Positions 23,288-31,750 of a DNA stretch of 34,069 nt are shown here, in pieces. Position numbers and translations under genes: made by a program. How positions within the stretch are numbered: the stretch's first letter is position 1; every line of letters begins with the position of its first letter. Source of the DNA: Siminovitchia fortis. Lineage in GTDB: Bacteria > Bacillota > Bacilli > Bacillales > Bacillaceae_C. The notes under the pieces were generated by a model. It was not told the DNA's origin. It saw only the letters and a program-made list of their open reading frames with translations, and ran no database searches. The stretch lies in NCBI RefSeq assembly GCF_003605365.2, contig NZ_QYTU02000025.1:1-34069 (forward strand), given 5' to 3'.

Positions 23288-24361
23288 TTAGTCCACTTTT
23301 ACCCGCCAGCCAAACGGATCTTCTTCCTTACCCGTTTGAATGCCCGTCAAAGCTTTATATACTTTCATTGTCAACTCGCCTGTTTTTCCGTCATTGATGA
23401 CCATCTTTTCATTCTTCCAGGATAATTCCCCGATAGGTGAAATGACAGCGGCCGTTCCGGAGCCGAACGCTTCCTCCAGTTGGCCGTTTTGGTGTGCGTC
23501 ATATAGCTCCTCAATGGAGATTTTTCTCTCGGATACAGGCACGCCCCAATGCTGAAGAAGCTCAATAACGGACTTTCTGGTTATCCCTTCCAGAATGCTT
23601 CCGCTCAATCCAGGTGTTACTACTTCACCGTTGATTTTAAAGAACACATTCATACTTCCGACTTCTTCAATGTATTTATTCTCTTTCCCATCAAGCCACA
23701 GGACTTGGGAATAGCCTTCAGCATTTGCTATTTCCTGCACAATCATGGCACCTGCATAGTTGCCGGCTGTTTTAGCATTTCCTGTTCCGCCCCGGACTGC
23801 TCGTACATATTCGCTTTCCACCGCAATTTTGACCGGGCTCATCCCTTCCTTGTAAAAACTGCCGACCGGTGACATGATGATCATGAATTTGTACGTTTGC
23901 GACGGTGTAACATCCAGATTCGCTTCAGTTGAAATGATAAATGGCCGTATATATAATGACATGCCTTCCTGATTGGGAATCCAGTCGCGGTCAATGGAAA
24001 CAAGCTTTTTCAATGCTTCAAGCGCAAGCTCTTCTTCCACCTCGGGAATACACATACGGACACTTGACCTGTTCAGCCTTTTGATATTTTCATCAGGCCT
24101 GAAAAGAAAAACTTCCTCATTTTCTGAAATATACGCTTTTAGGCCTTCGAATACGGTTTGCCCATAATGGAAAATCGTCGCAGCAGGATCCAGTGTAATC
24201 GGCTGATATGGAACAATTCTCGGATCATGCCACCCATTTTCCCTCGAATAATCCATGATAAACATATGGTCGGTATAAGTTTTTCCAAATTTCAAGCTGG
24301 AAAAAGACGGCTTCTCTTTGCGATTGGCACTAAGTTGGATGTCTATTTGTTTATTCAACAC
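23288..24361 (-). CDS. ilvE: Branched-chain amino acid aminotransferase
   Basis: PLP fold-IV aminotransferase, 357 residues, interconverting Leu/Ile/Val and their 2-oxo acids with glutamate. It is of the longer type related to B. subtilis YwaA/YbgE. HYGQTVFEGLKAY (65-77), RPFIISTEANLDV, Schiff-base lysine at about 197 in GGTGNAKTAGNYAG, IEEVGSMNVFF and GSGTAAVISPIG are visible. The start is GTG 24361 or the adjacent TTG; AAGGGGAG lies three to six nt upstream. Ends at a strong terminator. Confidence 0.93.
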   Translation of the reverse strand: MLNKQIDIQLSANRKEKPSFSSLKFGKTYTDHMFIMDYSRENGWHDPRIVPYQPITLDPAATIFHYGQTVFEGLKAYISENEEVFLFRPDENIKRLNRSSVRMCIPEVEEELALEALKKLVSIDRDWIPNQEGMSLYIRPFIISTEANLDVTPSQTYKFMIIMSPVGSFYKEGMSPVKIAVESEYVRAVRGGTGNAKTAGNYAGAMIVQEIANAEGYSQVLWLDGKENKYIEEVGSMNVFFKINGEVVTPGLSGSILEGITRKSVIELLQHWGVPVSERKISIEELYDAHQNGQLEEAFGSGTAAVISPIGELSWKNEKMVINDGKTGELTMKVYKALTGIQTGKEEDPFGWRVKVD

Positions 24362-24405
24362 TTGCTCCCCTTCTCTCTCTTAATCTTTTTTTATATTTAA
24401 ACACT

Positions 24406-25677
24406 TTACTCACGGATCTGTCCATCGCCGGACACGAAAAACTTGCTGGATGTAAGGGCGTTGAGCCCCATCGGTCCGCGTGCATGCAATTTTTGGGTGC
24501 TGATGCCAATTTCCGCTCCATAACCAAACTCAAACCCGTCGGTGAATCTTGTGGAAACATTATGATAGACAGTTGATGCATCGACTTCTGTCTGGAATTT
24601 CCGTGCATTTTCTCTATTCGCGGTCACAATGGCTTCGGAGTGCTTTGTTCCATATTCATTGATATGCTGAATGGCTTCGTCAACGTCTTTTACGACTTTT
24701 ACACTTACAGCCAGACCAAGATATTCGGCCCCCCAATCATCCTCGCCGGCTTCTTTAGCCTTAAGGAAAACATCGCAAACTGCGTTGTCCCCATGGATTG
24801 CCACATTGTTTTGATCAAGCTTTTCGAGCAATTCTTTTCCGTATTTTTCGAACCAATCTGATTGTACGAGAATCGTTTCAATGGCATTGCAGACAGATGG
24901 ACGCTGCAGCTTGGCATTCAGCACGATGTTTTCAGCCATTTCTTGATCTGCAAATTGATCAATGTAGACATGGCAGTTTCCGGCTCCGGTTTCAATAACT
25001 GGCACAGTCGATTCGCGGATGACCGTTTCAATGAGCTGTTTACCTCCACGCGGAATCAGTACATCCAAATAATCGTTCAATTGGAAAAGTTCCTTGGCCG
25101 TTTCCCTGCTGGTATCTTCTATGAGTTGTACAGCATCTGCCGGAACCGTACTTTTTTCCAGCGCTTCATGAATTGATCGTACGAGGGCCAAATTGGAATA
25201 TTTAGCTGAAGAGCTTCCTCTTAATATAACCGCATTTCCAGTTTTTAACGAAAGGGTGGCTGCATCAATCGTCACATTAGGCCTTGCTTCATAAATCATG
25301 CCGACTACGCCGATCGGCACCCTTTTTTTCACGATCGTCATGCCGTTTTCTTTTTCAATGGTCTCCAATGTTTCACCTATCGGATCTTTCAAGTCTATTA
25401 AAAGTTTAATGGCATGTGCCATATCTTCAATACGTTTTTCGTTGAGCATGATCCGGTCCAGGATTGCATCAGTCAGCCCTCTTTCTTTTCCCGCCTGCAA
25501 ATCTTTCTCATTCTCTTGAAGAATGTAATCTTTATCCTTCAATAACTGTTCGGAAATCAAGTCAAGCGCCTTGTTTTTTTCCCCTGTTGAACGGTTGACG
25601 AGTACCCTGCTTGCTTTTAATGCCGCTATTCCTTTGGCTTCCACTTCACTTACTGGGGCTTTTTCTTTCAGTTCCAT
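24406..25677 (-). CDS. proA: Gamma-glutamyl phosphate reductase
   Basis: Second step of proline synthesis: NADPH reduction of gamma-glutamyl phosphate to glutamate semialdehyde. 423 residues. ALDH-like fold with [26 protein letters not shown], catalytic Cys in [13 protein letters not shown], and [22 protein letters not shown] near the end. The frame opens at 25731, inside the proB 3' end, but ATG 25677 with GGAGAGG seven nt upstream is the true start. Follows proB by 38 nt in one operon under the proline T-box. Confidence 0.96.
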   Translation of the reverse strand: MELKEKAPVSEVEAKGIAALKASRVLVNRSTGEKNKALDLISEQLLKDKDYILQENEKDLQAGKERGLTDAILDRIMLNEKRIEDMAHAIKLLIDLKDPIGETLETIEKENGMTIVKKRVPIGVVGMIYEARPNVTIDAATLSLKTGNAVILRGSSSAKYSNLALVRSIHEALEKSTVPADAVQLIEDTSRETAKELFQLNDYLDVLIPRGGKQLIETVIRESTVPVIETGAGNCHVYIDQFADQEMAENIVLNAKLQRPSVCNAIETILVQSDWFEKYGKELLEKLDQNNVAIHGDNAVCDVFLKAKEAGEDDWGAEYLGLAVSVKVVKDVDEAIQHINEYGTKHSEAIVTANRENARKFQTEVDASTVYHNVSTRFTDGFEFGYGAEIGISTQKLHARGPMGLNALTSSKFFVSGDGQIRE

Positions 25678-25715
25678 AAGTTTTCCTCTCCTGTTCATTC
25701 GTATTGCTTTATTGA

Positions 25716-26816
25716 TCAGACCTTGACCCATCTATTGCGATGGATGACTTCGAGAGTCGGGATCAACATGTATCTCTTTTCATCATCGTTTCTTTTATCA
25801 ATCAAATCCCTAAGTTCCTGGGATGAATATGTGACTTCTCCTCTTCCCAACAGTCCGTTCACACCGTAAACTTCAACAACATCACCTTTTTGGAAATTCC
25901 CTTTCACCTTGAAGACACCGGCGGGAAGCAAGCTTTTGCCTCTATAAAGAATCGCTTCCTCCGCTCCCTGGTCAACATATACTTTTCCTGATGTTTCGGA
26001 ATGGAAGGCAATCCATTGCCTGTTTGTATTTATAGGATCAAGAGTGCCGTTCGCGATGTATGTGCCGTCCCCGTTTCCGCGTATGATTTCAAGCAGCTTA
26101 TCCTTGCCGGTTCCTTTACCGATGAAGACCGGAACACCAAGGGAGACGGCCGTTTTTGCCGCCAACAATTTGGATTTCATGCCGCCTGTTCCAACTTTGG
26201 AGCCTGTCTCATCGGCAGATTTCAGCAAATCCTTTGTGATATCCTCCAAATAATCAAACTTCTTCGCGTCAGGATTCGTCCTCGGATTGGAATCATATAA
26301 ACCATTAATATCCGTTAAGATGATCAGCATGTCGGCGTGTATAAATCCGCTGACGAGGGCAGAGAGCATGTCATTGTCGCCAAATGTCAATTCATCGACT
26401 GCAACGGTATCATTTTCGTTGATAATCGGCAAAAGTCCGCGGTCCAAAAGCTCACCGATAGTTGCAAACGCATTTCTATAGCGGGATCTGTCTGAAAAAT
26501 CACCGCGTGTGAGCAAAATTTGTGCTGGAACAATGTTAAATTCACTCAATTTTTCAGTATAAGACTGGACGAGCAGGCTTTGGCCGACTGCCGCGGCTGC
26601 CTGTCTTCCTTTTACCGTTACAGGGCGGGCGGGGTATCCCAGGCTTCTGAAGCCGGCGGCTACAGCACCTGAAGAAACAAGAATCACTTCATGATTGGCG
26701 CCTTTTAGAGCTGCCAATGCATGAACGTGATCAGCAAACCTATCCTGATCGATTTCCCCTCTGTCATTCGTCAGGGAACTGCTTCCGATTTTGACAACGA
26801 TCCTTTTTTTTCTCAT
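25716..26816 (-). CDS. proB: Glutamate 5-kinase
   Basis: First step of proline synthesis: ATP-dependent phosphorylation of glutamate. 366 residues: amino acid kinase domain ([13 protein letters not shown] at the start, [42 protein letters not shown]) followed by a C-terminal PUA domain (about 280-360, [19 protein letters not shown]). ATG 26816 has AGGAGA six to seven nt upstream; upstream in-frame codons to 26870 lie in the T-box terminator region and are not used. Transcription is controlled by the T-box leader. Confidence 0.96.
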   Translation of the reverse strand: MRKKRIVVKIGSSSLTNDRGEIDQDRFADHVHALAALKGANHEVILVSSGAVAAGFRSLGYPARPVTVKGRQAAAAVGQSLLVQSYTEKLSEFNIVPAQILLTRGDFSDRSRYRNAFATIGELLDRGLLPIINENDTVAVDELTFGDNDMLSALVSGFIHADMLIILTDINGLYDSNPRTNPDAKKFDYLEDITKDLLKSADETGSKVGTGGMKSKLLAAKTAVSLGVPVFIGKGTGKDKLLEIIRGNGDGTYIANGTLDPINTNRQWIAFHSETSGKVYVDQGAEEAILYRGKSLLPAGVFKVKGNFQKGDVVEVYGVNGLLGRGEVTYSSQELRDLIDKRNDDEKRYMLIPTLEVIHRNRWVKV

Positions 26817-26849
26817 CGGTCTATCTCCTATTACAATAATCATTCTTAG

Positions 26850-27102
26850 AAAATAAAATAGCTCTCCCATCCTCGATATAAAGGACGAAAGAGCTCTGCT
26901 TCCGCGGTACCACCATTATTGGGTGCCTCAGCACCCCACTTTGCCTGATAACGCCAGGAAACGCCCATGTTTTTTGCACAGGACTCAGAAGGCAGGTTCA
27001 ACGGCTTTCCAGTGGCGAAATCTCTCAGCTTGTAAATTTCGCTCTCTTGTCACGGACACATCCGTTTACTAGTCCTTCGTCTGCGTTCATCGTTCATAAT
27101 TT
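26850..27102 (-). promoter_or_regulatory. T-box leader of proBA, proline specifier
   Basis: Tandem elements on the minus strand: Stem I with GAA-CCT-GC specifier context and CTGAG downstream, the T-box sequence (AATGGTGGTACCGCGG, within 26902-26917), then the terminator hairpin AGCTCTTTCGTCCT / AGGATGGGAGAGCT with ATTTTATTTT ending near 26850. The CCU codon fits tRNA-Pro and the proline operon downstream, as known for Bacillus proBA leaders. Uncharged tRNA-Pro would promote read-through. Confidence 0.95.
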
Positions 27103-27108
27103 GACTTA

Positions 27109-27137
27109 ATTATGCTTAAAAAAAGCAGGTTTGTCAA
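27109..27137 (-). promoter_or_regulatory. SigA promoter of the T-box/proBA transcript
   Basis: TTGACA (27137-27132), exact 17-nt spacer, CATAAT (27114-27109) on the minus strand; start predicted near 27102, directly before Stem I of the T-box. Confidence 0.85.
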
Positions 27138-27167
27138 GATGCTGACAATAGATCCTGTGCATAATAA

Positions 27168-27311
27168 GAAAAGCGCAAGCGCCTTGCCCATCGACGTACA
27201 GACTGGAGTGCCTCCGACGAGATAAAGAAAACACGGCGAGGAACGAGCCGATGTTGACTTATCGTAGGAGGAGGTGCGAAGTCTGCTAATCGATAGGCGC
27301 TGAAGCTGGAC
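27168..27311 (+). repeat. Interspersed palindromic repeat, compact copy 2
   Basis: About 145 bp. Nested complementary arms can be followed by eye: AGCGCC/GGCGCT, ATCGA/TCGAT, CAGACT/AGTCTG, GCCTCC/GGAGGTGC, GA-TAA/TTATC, CGGC/GCCG, so the whole element is one long imperfect hairpin. It lies upstream of the proBA promoter. It appears non-coding: ORFs in it run through the palindrome in several frames. Confidence 0.85.
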
Positions 27312-27342
27312 AAAGAAAAAGCAACGTCCAAAAGGAAGTTGC
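27312..27342 (-). terminator. Terminator behind the 28-residue Gly-rich ORF
   Basis: GCAACTTCC, loop TTTT, GGACGTTGC (one mismatch), then TTTTTCTTTG on the minus strand, 27 nt after the ORF stop at 27369. Confidence 0.75.
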
Positions 27343-27368
27343 CCCAAGATCTGTATCCAAACGGAAGA

Positions 27369-27455
27369 CTACCACCAAAGGAACGGAAAAAACGGATAGA
27401 ACCCGATAAATACAGGGTTACCGCCCCCTGCACCACCTACATAGGAGGCACCCAT
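27369..27455 (-). CDS. Putative 28-residue Gly/aromatic microprotein
   Basis: ATG 27455, 28 codons, stop TAG at 27369. The composition is striking: Gly-rich start (GASYVGGAGGG) and an aromatic tail (FYPFFPFLWW). A terminator follows at once and an extended -10 (TGCTATAAT at 27493-27485) lies 30 nt upstream, so it forms a tiny independent transcription unit. No clear Shine-Dalgarno is present, which is the main doubt. Such small Gly-rich proteins occur in Bacillaceae spores, but I cannot place this one in a family. Confidence 0.4.
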   Translation of the reverse strand: MGASYVGGAGGGNPVFIGFYPFFPFLWW

Positions 27456-27484
27456 TATAATTTAATAAAATAAACAGCACAACA

Positions 27485-27493
27485 ATTATAGCA
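27485..27493 (-). promoter_or_regulatory. Extended -10 upstream of the microprotein ORF
   Basis: TGCTATAAT on the minus strand; no convincing -35 at 17 nt. It would start transcription near 27478. Confidence 0.4.
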
Positions 27494-27650
27494 AACCCAC
27501 TCTTCCTGCTGCCTTTTCCACCATGACCCTTTCACTCATTCTTCAAATTATGTAGTATATTTAATCGTGATTGTCCATGTATTTCGGGTGCCACAAATTT
27601 TATTCATAGAGCCTGGAATATTTATGTTTAAGTGCTTTTCGTTGACTATT

Positions 27651-28277
27651 TTATAGGAGTTTTTTAAGCCTTTCCCGCATATCTTCTGCAAGTCCTTCCA
27701 TAGCTATTACTCTTTCAATCTCTTTCATATTTTTTCGGTCATGAAAAAATAAGTGATGCAACCCGTTGATGGAAATAGTGTCTTGAGGGCGGTCGATCAA
27801 TGTGATGGCCGAACTTTCCTCCACCAAGCCCTCTTCCAACACCCGGGCAAAATAGCCGGTTTTTCCTGTTTGGATAAATTGTTCGAAAAAGCCTCTGATC
27901 CGGTTGGCAATATCAACTTTTGCACATGGTATCCTGCTTTGGGTGATTTGAACCTTTGCATCGCCTATTTGGTATATGTCGCCAACATATACACTATCTT
28001 CAGTATGGTCGGCGACGGTGATATTCTCACCGAAAGCTGGTATGTTCAGCTCTGTGCCGGAGAGGGCGTTCCACTCCGCATAATGTTCAAAAGGGTAAAA
28101 ACAGACGGCCCTATCATCGCCTCCATGGCTGTCATGATCTGCCACGTCATCATTTTCAAAGCCTGTTTTATAGAGGTATGCCGAAGAAACCGGCTTTTTT
28201 CTTATGCCGGAATTGATTACCCGTCCAAATGGGTTTCCGATCAGCTGCGGCCGGCCTACATTCAATGATTTTATAAT
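27651..28277 (-). CDS. MOSC-domain protein, apparent AUU start
   Basis: MOSC-domain protein of the YiiM/YflK type (about 208 residues), with the conserved core DHDSHGGDDRAVCFYPFEHY, FGENITV, VGDIYQIGDAKVQITQSRIPCAKVD (Cys in the SRxPC motif that can take sulfur or bind molybdopterin-related groups) and a C-terminal three-helix tail. The first TTG (28265) leaves the protein starting at NVGRPQL with no ribosome site at proper distance. Family members start M.I.SLNVG.P; the sequence upstream reads I-I-K-S-L-N-V-G, and an ATT at 28277-28275 follows GGGGAG with a 9-nt gap. I therefore place the start there. Family certain; start inferred. Confidence 0.8.
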   Translation of the reverse strand: MIKSLNVGRPQLIGNPFGRVINSGIRKKPVSSAYLYKTGFENDDVADHDSHGGDDRAVCFYPFEHYAEWNALSGTELNIPAFGENITVADHTEDSVYVGDIYQIGDAKVQITQSRIPCAKVDIANRIRGFFEQFIQTGKTGYFARVLEEGLVEESSAITLIDRPQDTISINGLHHLFFHDRKNMKEIERVIAMEGLAEDMRERLKKLL

Positions 28278-28302
28278 GGTATGATTCTCCCCTCGTGTTT
28301 TT

Positions 28303-28593
28303 TTATCGTTGTTGAAACGCTACTTTTACACCAAGCCAAATATAGATCAACCCTGCAACTTTTCCGCTCCACTGTCCAATATTGGCAGTACGCTTCATCA
28401 AACGGCCGATAGGGCGAATGCTGATGGCTATCATGGAAGTGTAAAGACAGCTCATGATTACAAAAATCAAACCCAGTAATAGGAACTGAACAATGGCAGG
28501 CCCCTTTTCAGGATGGATAAACTGAGGAAGGAAAGCCAAAAGAAAATAGCCGGTTTTGGATTCAATACTTCCGCCAATTCACGACCTTATATA
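28303..28593 (-). pseudogene. LysE/RhtB exporter remnant (5'-truncated, frameshifted)
   Basis: The 28539-28303 frame gives the second half of a LysE-family amino acid exporter: AFLPQFIHPEKG, two TM helices, and IYIWLGVKVAFQQR at the end. Directly upstream the previous frame encodes GRELAEVLNPK. One extra A in the AAAA run at about 28554-28557 would join them as VLNPKTGYFLLAFLPQF, the familiar LysE centre. Upstream of about 28593 the frame closes and the N-terminal half (first three helices) is absent. A frameshift plus 5' deletion make it a pseudogene. Confidence 0.8.
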
Positions 28594-28999
28594 ACTAATA
28601 TTATACCATCGTTTTTCTGTAAAAAGTGGAGCGGCCGGGAATTTTAAAACCGTTTATTCATAAGCTGATAATATGACCAAGTCATAATACCAAAAAACTG
28701 CAATAGGACCAGATGTTAATAACTGATGTTAAGACAAGTGCCTCCGGTGTCGTCATATAACCAATACCAGCGGCAAAGCCGATTGCAACAGGTTAACCCA
28801 ATATTAGTATTGGCAGCTATTCACCTGGAAATTATATCAATATACCATCGAAGTTATCACACCATAAAAAAAGAACTTGCAACGCAAAACAACTAATTTT
28901 TCAGCATTTCACAACTTTATCATAAAGAAGCTAACAATTTGACACATAATAACGTTCAGCAAGGGCAATACAGGGTATGATAAATTTAGGGGTGTTTAA
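28594..28999. other. Intergenic region with degenerate coding traces, before the cyd operon
   Basis: About 400 bp without an intact gene. On the minus strand around 28800-28660 a frame reads PVAIGFAAGIGYMTTPEALVLTS with stop codons (TAG, TAA) shortly upstream and TGA downstream; it looks like a membrane-protein fragment of unknown family. Near the cyd end are a TATGAT -10-like element (28976-28981) with poor -35, TTGACA at 28939-28944 and a lone TTCACAA Rex-like half-site at 28908-28914. I cannot name a promoter or a regulator with confidence. Confidence 0.4.
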
Positions 29000-29098
29000 A
29001 TGATGTATAAAAAACATGAACGGATCTTGGTAGGACTTGCATTTGGCGCAGCAGCCATTATGCTTTTATCCATTCTTGGACGGATTTTTGGCAGTTGA
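29000..29098 (+). CDS. Small single-TM protein heading the cyd operon
   Basis: 32 residues (31 if the second ATG at 29003 is used). AGGGGTG lies five to eight nt upstream. Basic N-terminus (YKKHER) followed by one hydrophobic helix (ILVGLAFGAAAIMLLSILG), ending RIFGS. Its stop lies 18 nt before cydA, and it reads in the same direction, so it is co-transcribed. I do not recognise it as CydX or CydS; CydS lies at the other end of the operon. A second accessory microprotein of the oxidase, or an assembly factor, is plausible. Confidence 0.6.
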   Translation: MMYKKHERILVGLAFGAAAIMLLSILGRIFGS

Positions 29099-29116
29099 TG
29101 AAAGGGTGAAAGTTGT

Positions 29117-30463
29117 ATGTTTAACGGAGATTCCTTGTTTTACAGCCGGCTGTTGACGGAACTGACCCTCTCTTTCCATATCATATATGCCACAATCGGA
29201 GTCGGCGTTCCGCTGATGATCATGATTGCACAGTGGGTCGGCATCAGGAAGAATGACGAGCACTATATTTTATTGGCGAGACGGTGGACCCGCGGCTTCG
29301 TCATTACCGTTGCAGTCGGGGTTGTAACCGGAACAGCCATCGGATTGCAGCTCTCGCTTTTATGGCCTAATTTTATGGAATTGGCGGGAAATGTCATAGC
29401 TTTGCCGCTTTTCATGGAGACTTTCGCTTTCTTTTTCGAAGCGATTTTTCTGGGAATTTATTTATACACATGGGACCGGTTCAAGGATCAGCGCAAACAC
29501 CTTATGCTTCTGATACCGGTTGCGGCAGGAGCGGCCTTCTCGGCTGTTTTTATTACAATCGTCAATGCTTTTATGAATGCACCGCAAGGCTTCGACATTG
29601 TGAATGGGGAGCTCGTGAATATCAACCCGCTTATTGCCATGTTCAATCCGGCCATGCCTACAAAAGTGGCACACGTCGTTGCCAGTGCATTTATGACTTC
29701 CGCTTTTGTTTTGGCTTCCATTGCCGGTTTCAGGCTTTTAAAAGGATCAGATCATATTTACCATAAAAAAGCTTTGTATTTGACCATGAAAATTGGCCTC
29801 ATTTTCTCCATCGCCACAGCGGTAATCGGAGATTTTTCAGGAAAATACCTGGCGGATTACCAGCCGGAAAAGCTTGCGGCTGCTGAATGGCATTTTGAAA
29901 CATCCGGAGATGCACCGCTCGTGCTATTTGGAAAACTGGATAATGGAGAAGTAAAATATGCCATTGAAATTCCAAAGGCTCTCAGTATTTTGGCATACAG
30001 CGATCCATCAGCGGAGGTTATCGGGCTGGATCAGTTTAAAGAGGATGAAATTCCTCCTCTATATATCCACTATCTCTTTGATATCATGGTATCCATTGGC
30101 GTATGGATGACTTTATTGTCACTAGTGTTTTGGCTGGGGTCAAAAAGAAGCTGGGCCTTAATTCAAACAAAATGGTTTCGCTGGCTGATTGTTCTCGGCG
30201 GCCCGTTATCCATCCTGGCTATCGAGATGGGATGGTGGCTGGCGGAAGTCGGGAGGCAGCCTTGGGTCCTTCGCGGGCTGATGAAGACATCAGATGCTGC
30301 AACATCAAGCAATCACGTTGATACCATGCTCATTCTGTTTGCCGGGTTGTATATCATCCTTGCCATCGGAAGTGTCGTTGTATTAAGCAGGATGTTCCGG
30401 AACAACCCTGTTGAACGCGAGCTTGAAGAGCGTCATGCGGAAAAAGGCGGTGTCGTTCGATGA
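29117..30463 (+). CDS. cydA: Cytochrome bd-type quinol oxidase subunit I
   Basis: Heme-carrying subunit of a bd/bb'-type terminal oxidase in the plasma membrane, oxidising quinol and reducing O2 to water without proton pumping. 448 residues, as in the Geobacillus/B. subtilis YthA type. Ligand His near residue 21 in LTLSFHIIYATIG, Glu pair in METFAFFFEAIFLG (about 98-112), heme b558 His in PTKVAHVVASAFM, and GWWLAEVGRQPWVLRG (GRQPW motif). The quinol loop is short (no E. coli insertion). Start ATG 29117 with AAAGGGTG upstream. The last four bases overlap cydB (ATGA). Confidence 0.95.
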   Translation: MFNGDSLFYSRLLTELTLSFHIIYATIGVGVPLMIMIAQWVGIRKNDEHYILLARRWTRGFVITVAVGVVTGTAIGLQLSLLWPNFMELAGNVIALPLFMETFAFFFEAIFLGIYLYTWDRFKDQRKHLMLLIPVAAGAAFSAVFITIVNAFMNAPQGFDIVNGELVNINPLIAMFNPAMPTKVAHVVASAFMTSAFVLASIAGFRLLKGSDHIYHKKALYLTMKIGLIFSIATAVIGDFSGKYLADYQPEKLAAAEWHFETSGDAPLVLFGKLDNGEVKYAIEIPKALSILAYSDPSAEVIGLDQFKEDEIPPLYIHYLFDIMVSIGVWMTLLSLVFWLGSKRSWALIQTKWFRWLIVLGGPLSILAIEMGWWLAEVGRQPWVLRGLMKTSDAATSSNHVDTMLILFAGLYIILAIGSVVVLSRMFRNNPVERELEERHAEKGGVVR

Positions 30464-31482
30464 ATTTGGAAATATTGGGAATCATGGTGTTATGGACATT
30501 TTTATTTGGCTACGTTATTGTCGCTTCCGTTGACTTTGGCGCAGGATTTTTTAACGCATACAGTTTGTATGCCGGCAAGCAGCACATTTTGACGAACATC
30601 ATTCAGCGTTATCTGTCTCCTGTCTGGGAAGTAACGAATGTTTTTCTTGTATTCTTTTTCGTAGGAATCGTCGGGTTTTTTCCAAAAACGGCATTTTATT
30701 ATGGAACCATTCTCCTTGTCCCTGTCAGCATTGCGATTTTGCTATTAGCCATCCGGGGATCCTACTATGCTTTTGAAACTTACGGATCAAGGGGCCATAA
30801 GGGATATTCGTTCATGTACGGTCTGTCAGGGCTGTTCCTTCCTGCCTCTTTATCGATTGTTCTGACGATTTCAGAGGGCGGATTCGTTTTTATCGAGAAC
30901 GGAAAGCCGGTGCTGGATTACTGGGCGCTGTTTACCAGCCCCCTTACGTGGAGCATTGTGGTATTGAGTATTGCGGCCGTACTATATATATCCGCTGTTT
31001 TCCTGACTTGGTACGCCCACAAGGCAAAGGATAAAGATGCTGCAGAATTAATGCGGAAATACGCGCTCACCTGGTCCCTCCCGCTGATCATCACGGCTTC
31101 AGGGATCATTGTTGAACTTCGTGCCCATAATCCGGAACACTTTGCTAATTTGCTGAATTTGTGGTGGATGTTTGTTTTATCATTCCTTTTATTTATCGGC
31201 ACTGTTTGGCTTATATGGAAAAGAAAACATTACGGAAGAGCATTCGGATTGTTGGCGGGTCAGTTTGCCCTTGCGTTTTTCGCATACGGCATCTCCCACT
31301 ACCCCTATTTGCTTTATCCGCATTTGACGATCTATGACAGTTTTACAAACGAAGCCATGGCGATATCCTTGATCGTCGCCTTTATTGCGGGATTGGGTTT
31401 ATTGATCCCCTCTCTTTATTTACTGTTGCGGCTGTTTCTTTTCAATAAGGATTATGTCACAGGAAAATCGGATCCATATTAA
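30460..31482 (+). CDS. cydB: Cytochrome bd-type quinol oxidase subunit II
   Basis: 340-residue, nine- to ten-helix subunit without hemes of its own, forming a heterodimer with CydA. VASVDFGAGFFNAYSLYAGKQ (about 21-41) is typical, with SHYPYLLYPHLTIYDSFTNEA near the end. Overlaps cydA by four nt (ATGA), so translationally coupled. No CydCD heme/thiol exporter is present in the window. It is followed after 16 nt by the CydS-like ORF. Confidence 0.94.
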   Translation: MNLEILGIMVLWTFLFGYVIVASVDFGAGFFNAYSLYAGKQHILTNIIQRYLSPVWEVTNVFLVFFFVGIVGFFPKTAFYYGTILLVPVSIAILLLAIRGSYYAFETYGSRGHKGYSFMYGLSGLFLPASLSIVLTISEGGFVFIENGKPVLDYWALFTSPLTWSIVVLSIAAVLYISAVFLTWYAHKAKDKDAAELMRKYALTWSLPLIITASGIIVELRAHNPEHFANLLNLWWMFVLSFLLFIGTVWLIWKRKHYGRAFGLLAGQFALAFFAYGISHYPYLLYPHLTIYDSFTNEAMAISLIVAFIAGLGLLIPSLYLLLRLFLFNKDYVTGKSDPY

Positions 31483-31498
31483 GAAAGGGAGATTTCAT

Positions 31499-31603
31499 AT
31501 GCACAATTTCTTCGTTTTTTACGCCCCTTTTATCGTCCTGGGAGTTTCAGTCGCGATTGCATTTTGGGCAGCTCCAAAAGACCGGGCGGTTACAAAAAAA
31601 TAA
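31499..31603 (+). CDS. cydS: CydS-like single-TM subunit of the bd oxidase
   Basis: 34 residues, one TM helix with N-terminus MHNFFVFYAPFIVLG and AFWAAPKD after the helix. It closely parallels the Geobacillus thermodenitrificans CydS microprotein (as I recall, a 33-residue protein starting MQTFLIMYAP and with AFWVGLKD after the helix), which fills a groove in CydA. AAAGGGAG lies seven nt before the ATG, 16 nt past cydB, and a terminator follows. Too short for usual gene callers. Confidence 0.82.
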   Translation: MHNFFVFYAPFIVLGVSVAIAFWAAPKDRAVTKK

Positions 31604-31610
31604 TATTTAT

Positions 31611-31648
31611 AAAAATCCGGAATCCAGAACGAGAGTTCCGGATTTTTT
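31611..31648 (+). terminator. Terminator of the cyd operon
   Basis: AAAAATCCGGAA / TTCCGGATTTTTT perfect stem with T tail on the plus strand, right after the CydS-like stop. Confidence 0.92.
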
Positions 31649-31699
31649 AGGTTGGCGAATGATGAGCAATAAGGTTGCAAGAAATCATGAGCTGTTGAC

Positions 31700-31742
31700 A
31701 AAAATAAAAAACAAACAAGCACCACTTCTATGCTTGTTTGCT
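31700..31742 (-). terminator. Terminator of cwlJ
   Basis: AGCAAACAAGCA / TGCTTGTTTG hairpin followed by TTTTTTATTTTTG on the minus strand, nine nt past the cwlJ stop. Confidence 0.85.
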
Positions 31743-31750
31743 CCTAACCA

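Noticed and set aside
27087-27436. Two overlapping minus-strand ORFs of 86 and 100 codons
   Set aside because: They cover the T-box promoter, the palindromic repeat and a terminator; no coding signature.
28901-28914. Possible Rex operator before the cyd operon
   Set aside because: Only one half (TTCACAA) fits; the other side lacks symmetry, and no distance to a firm promoter can be given.
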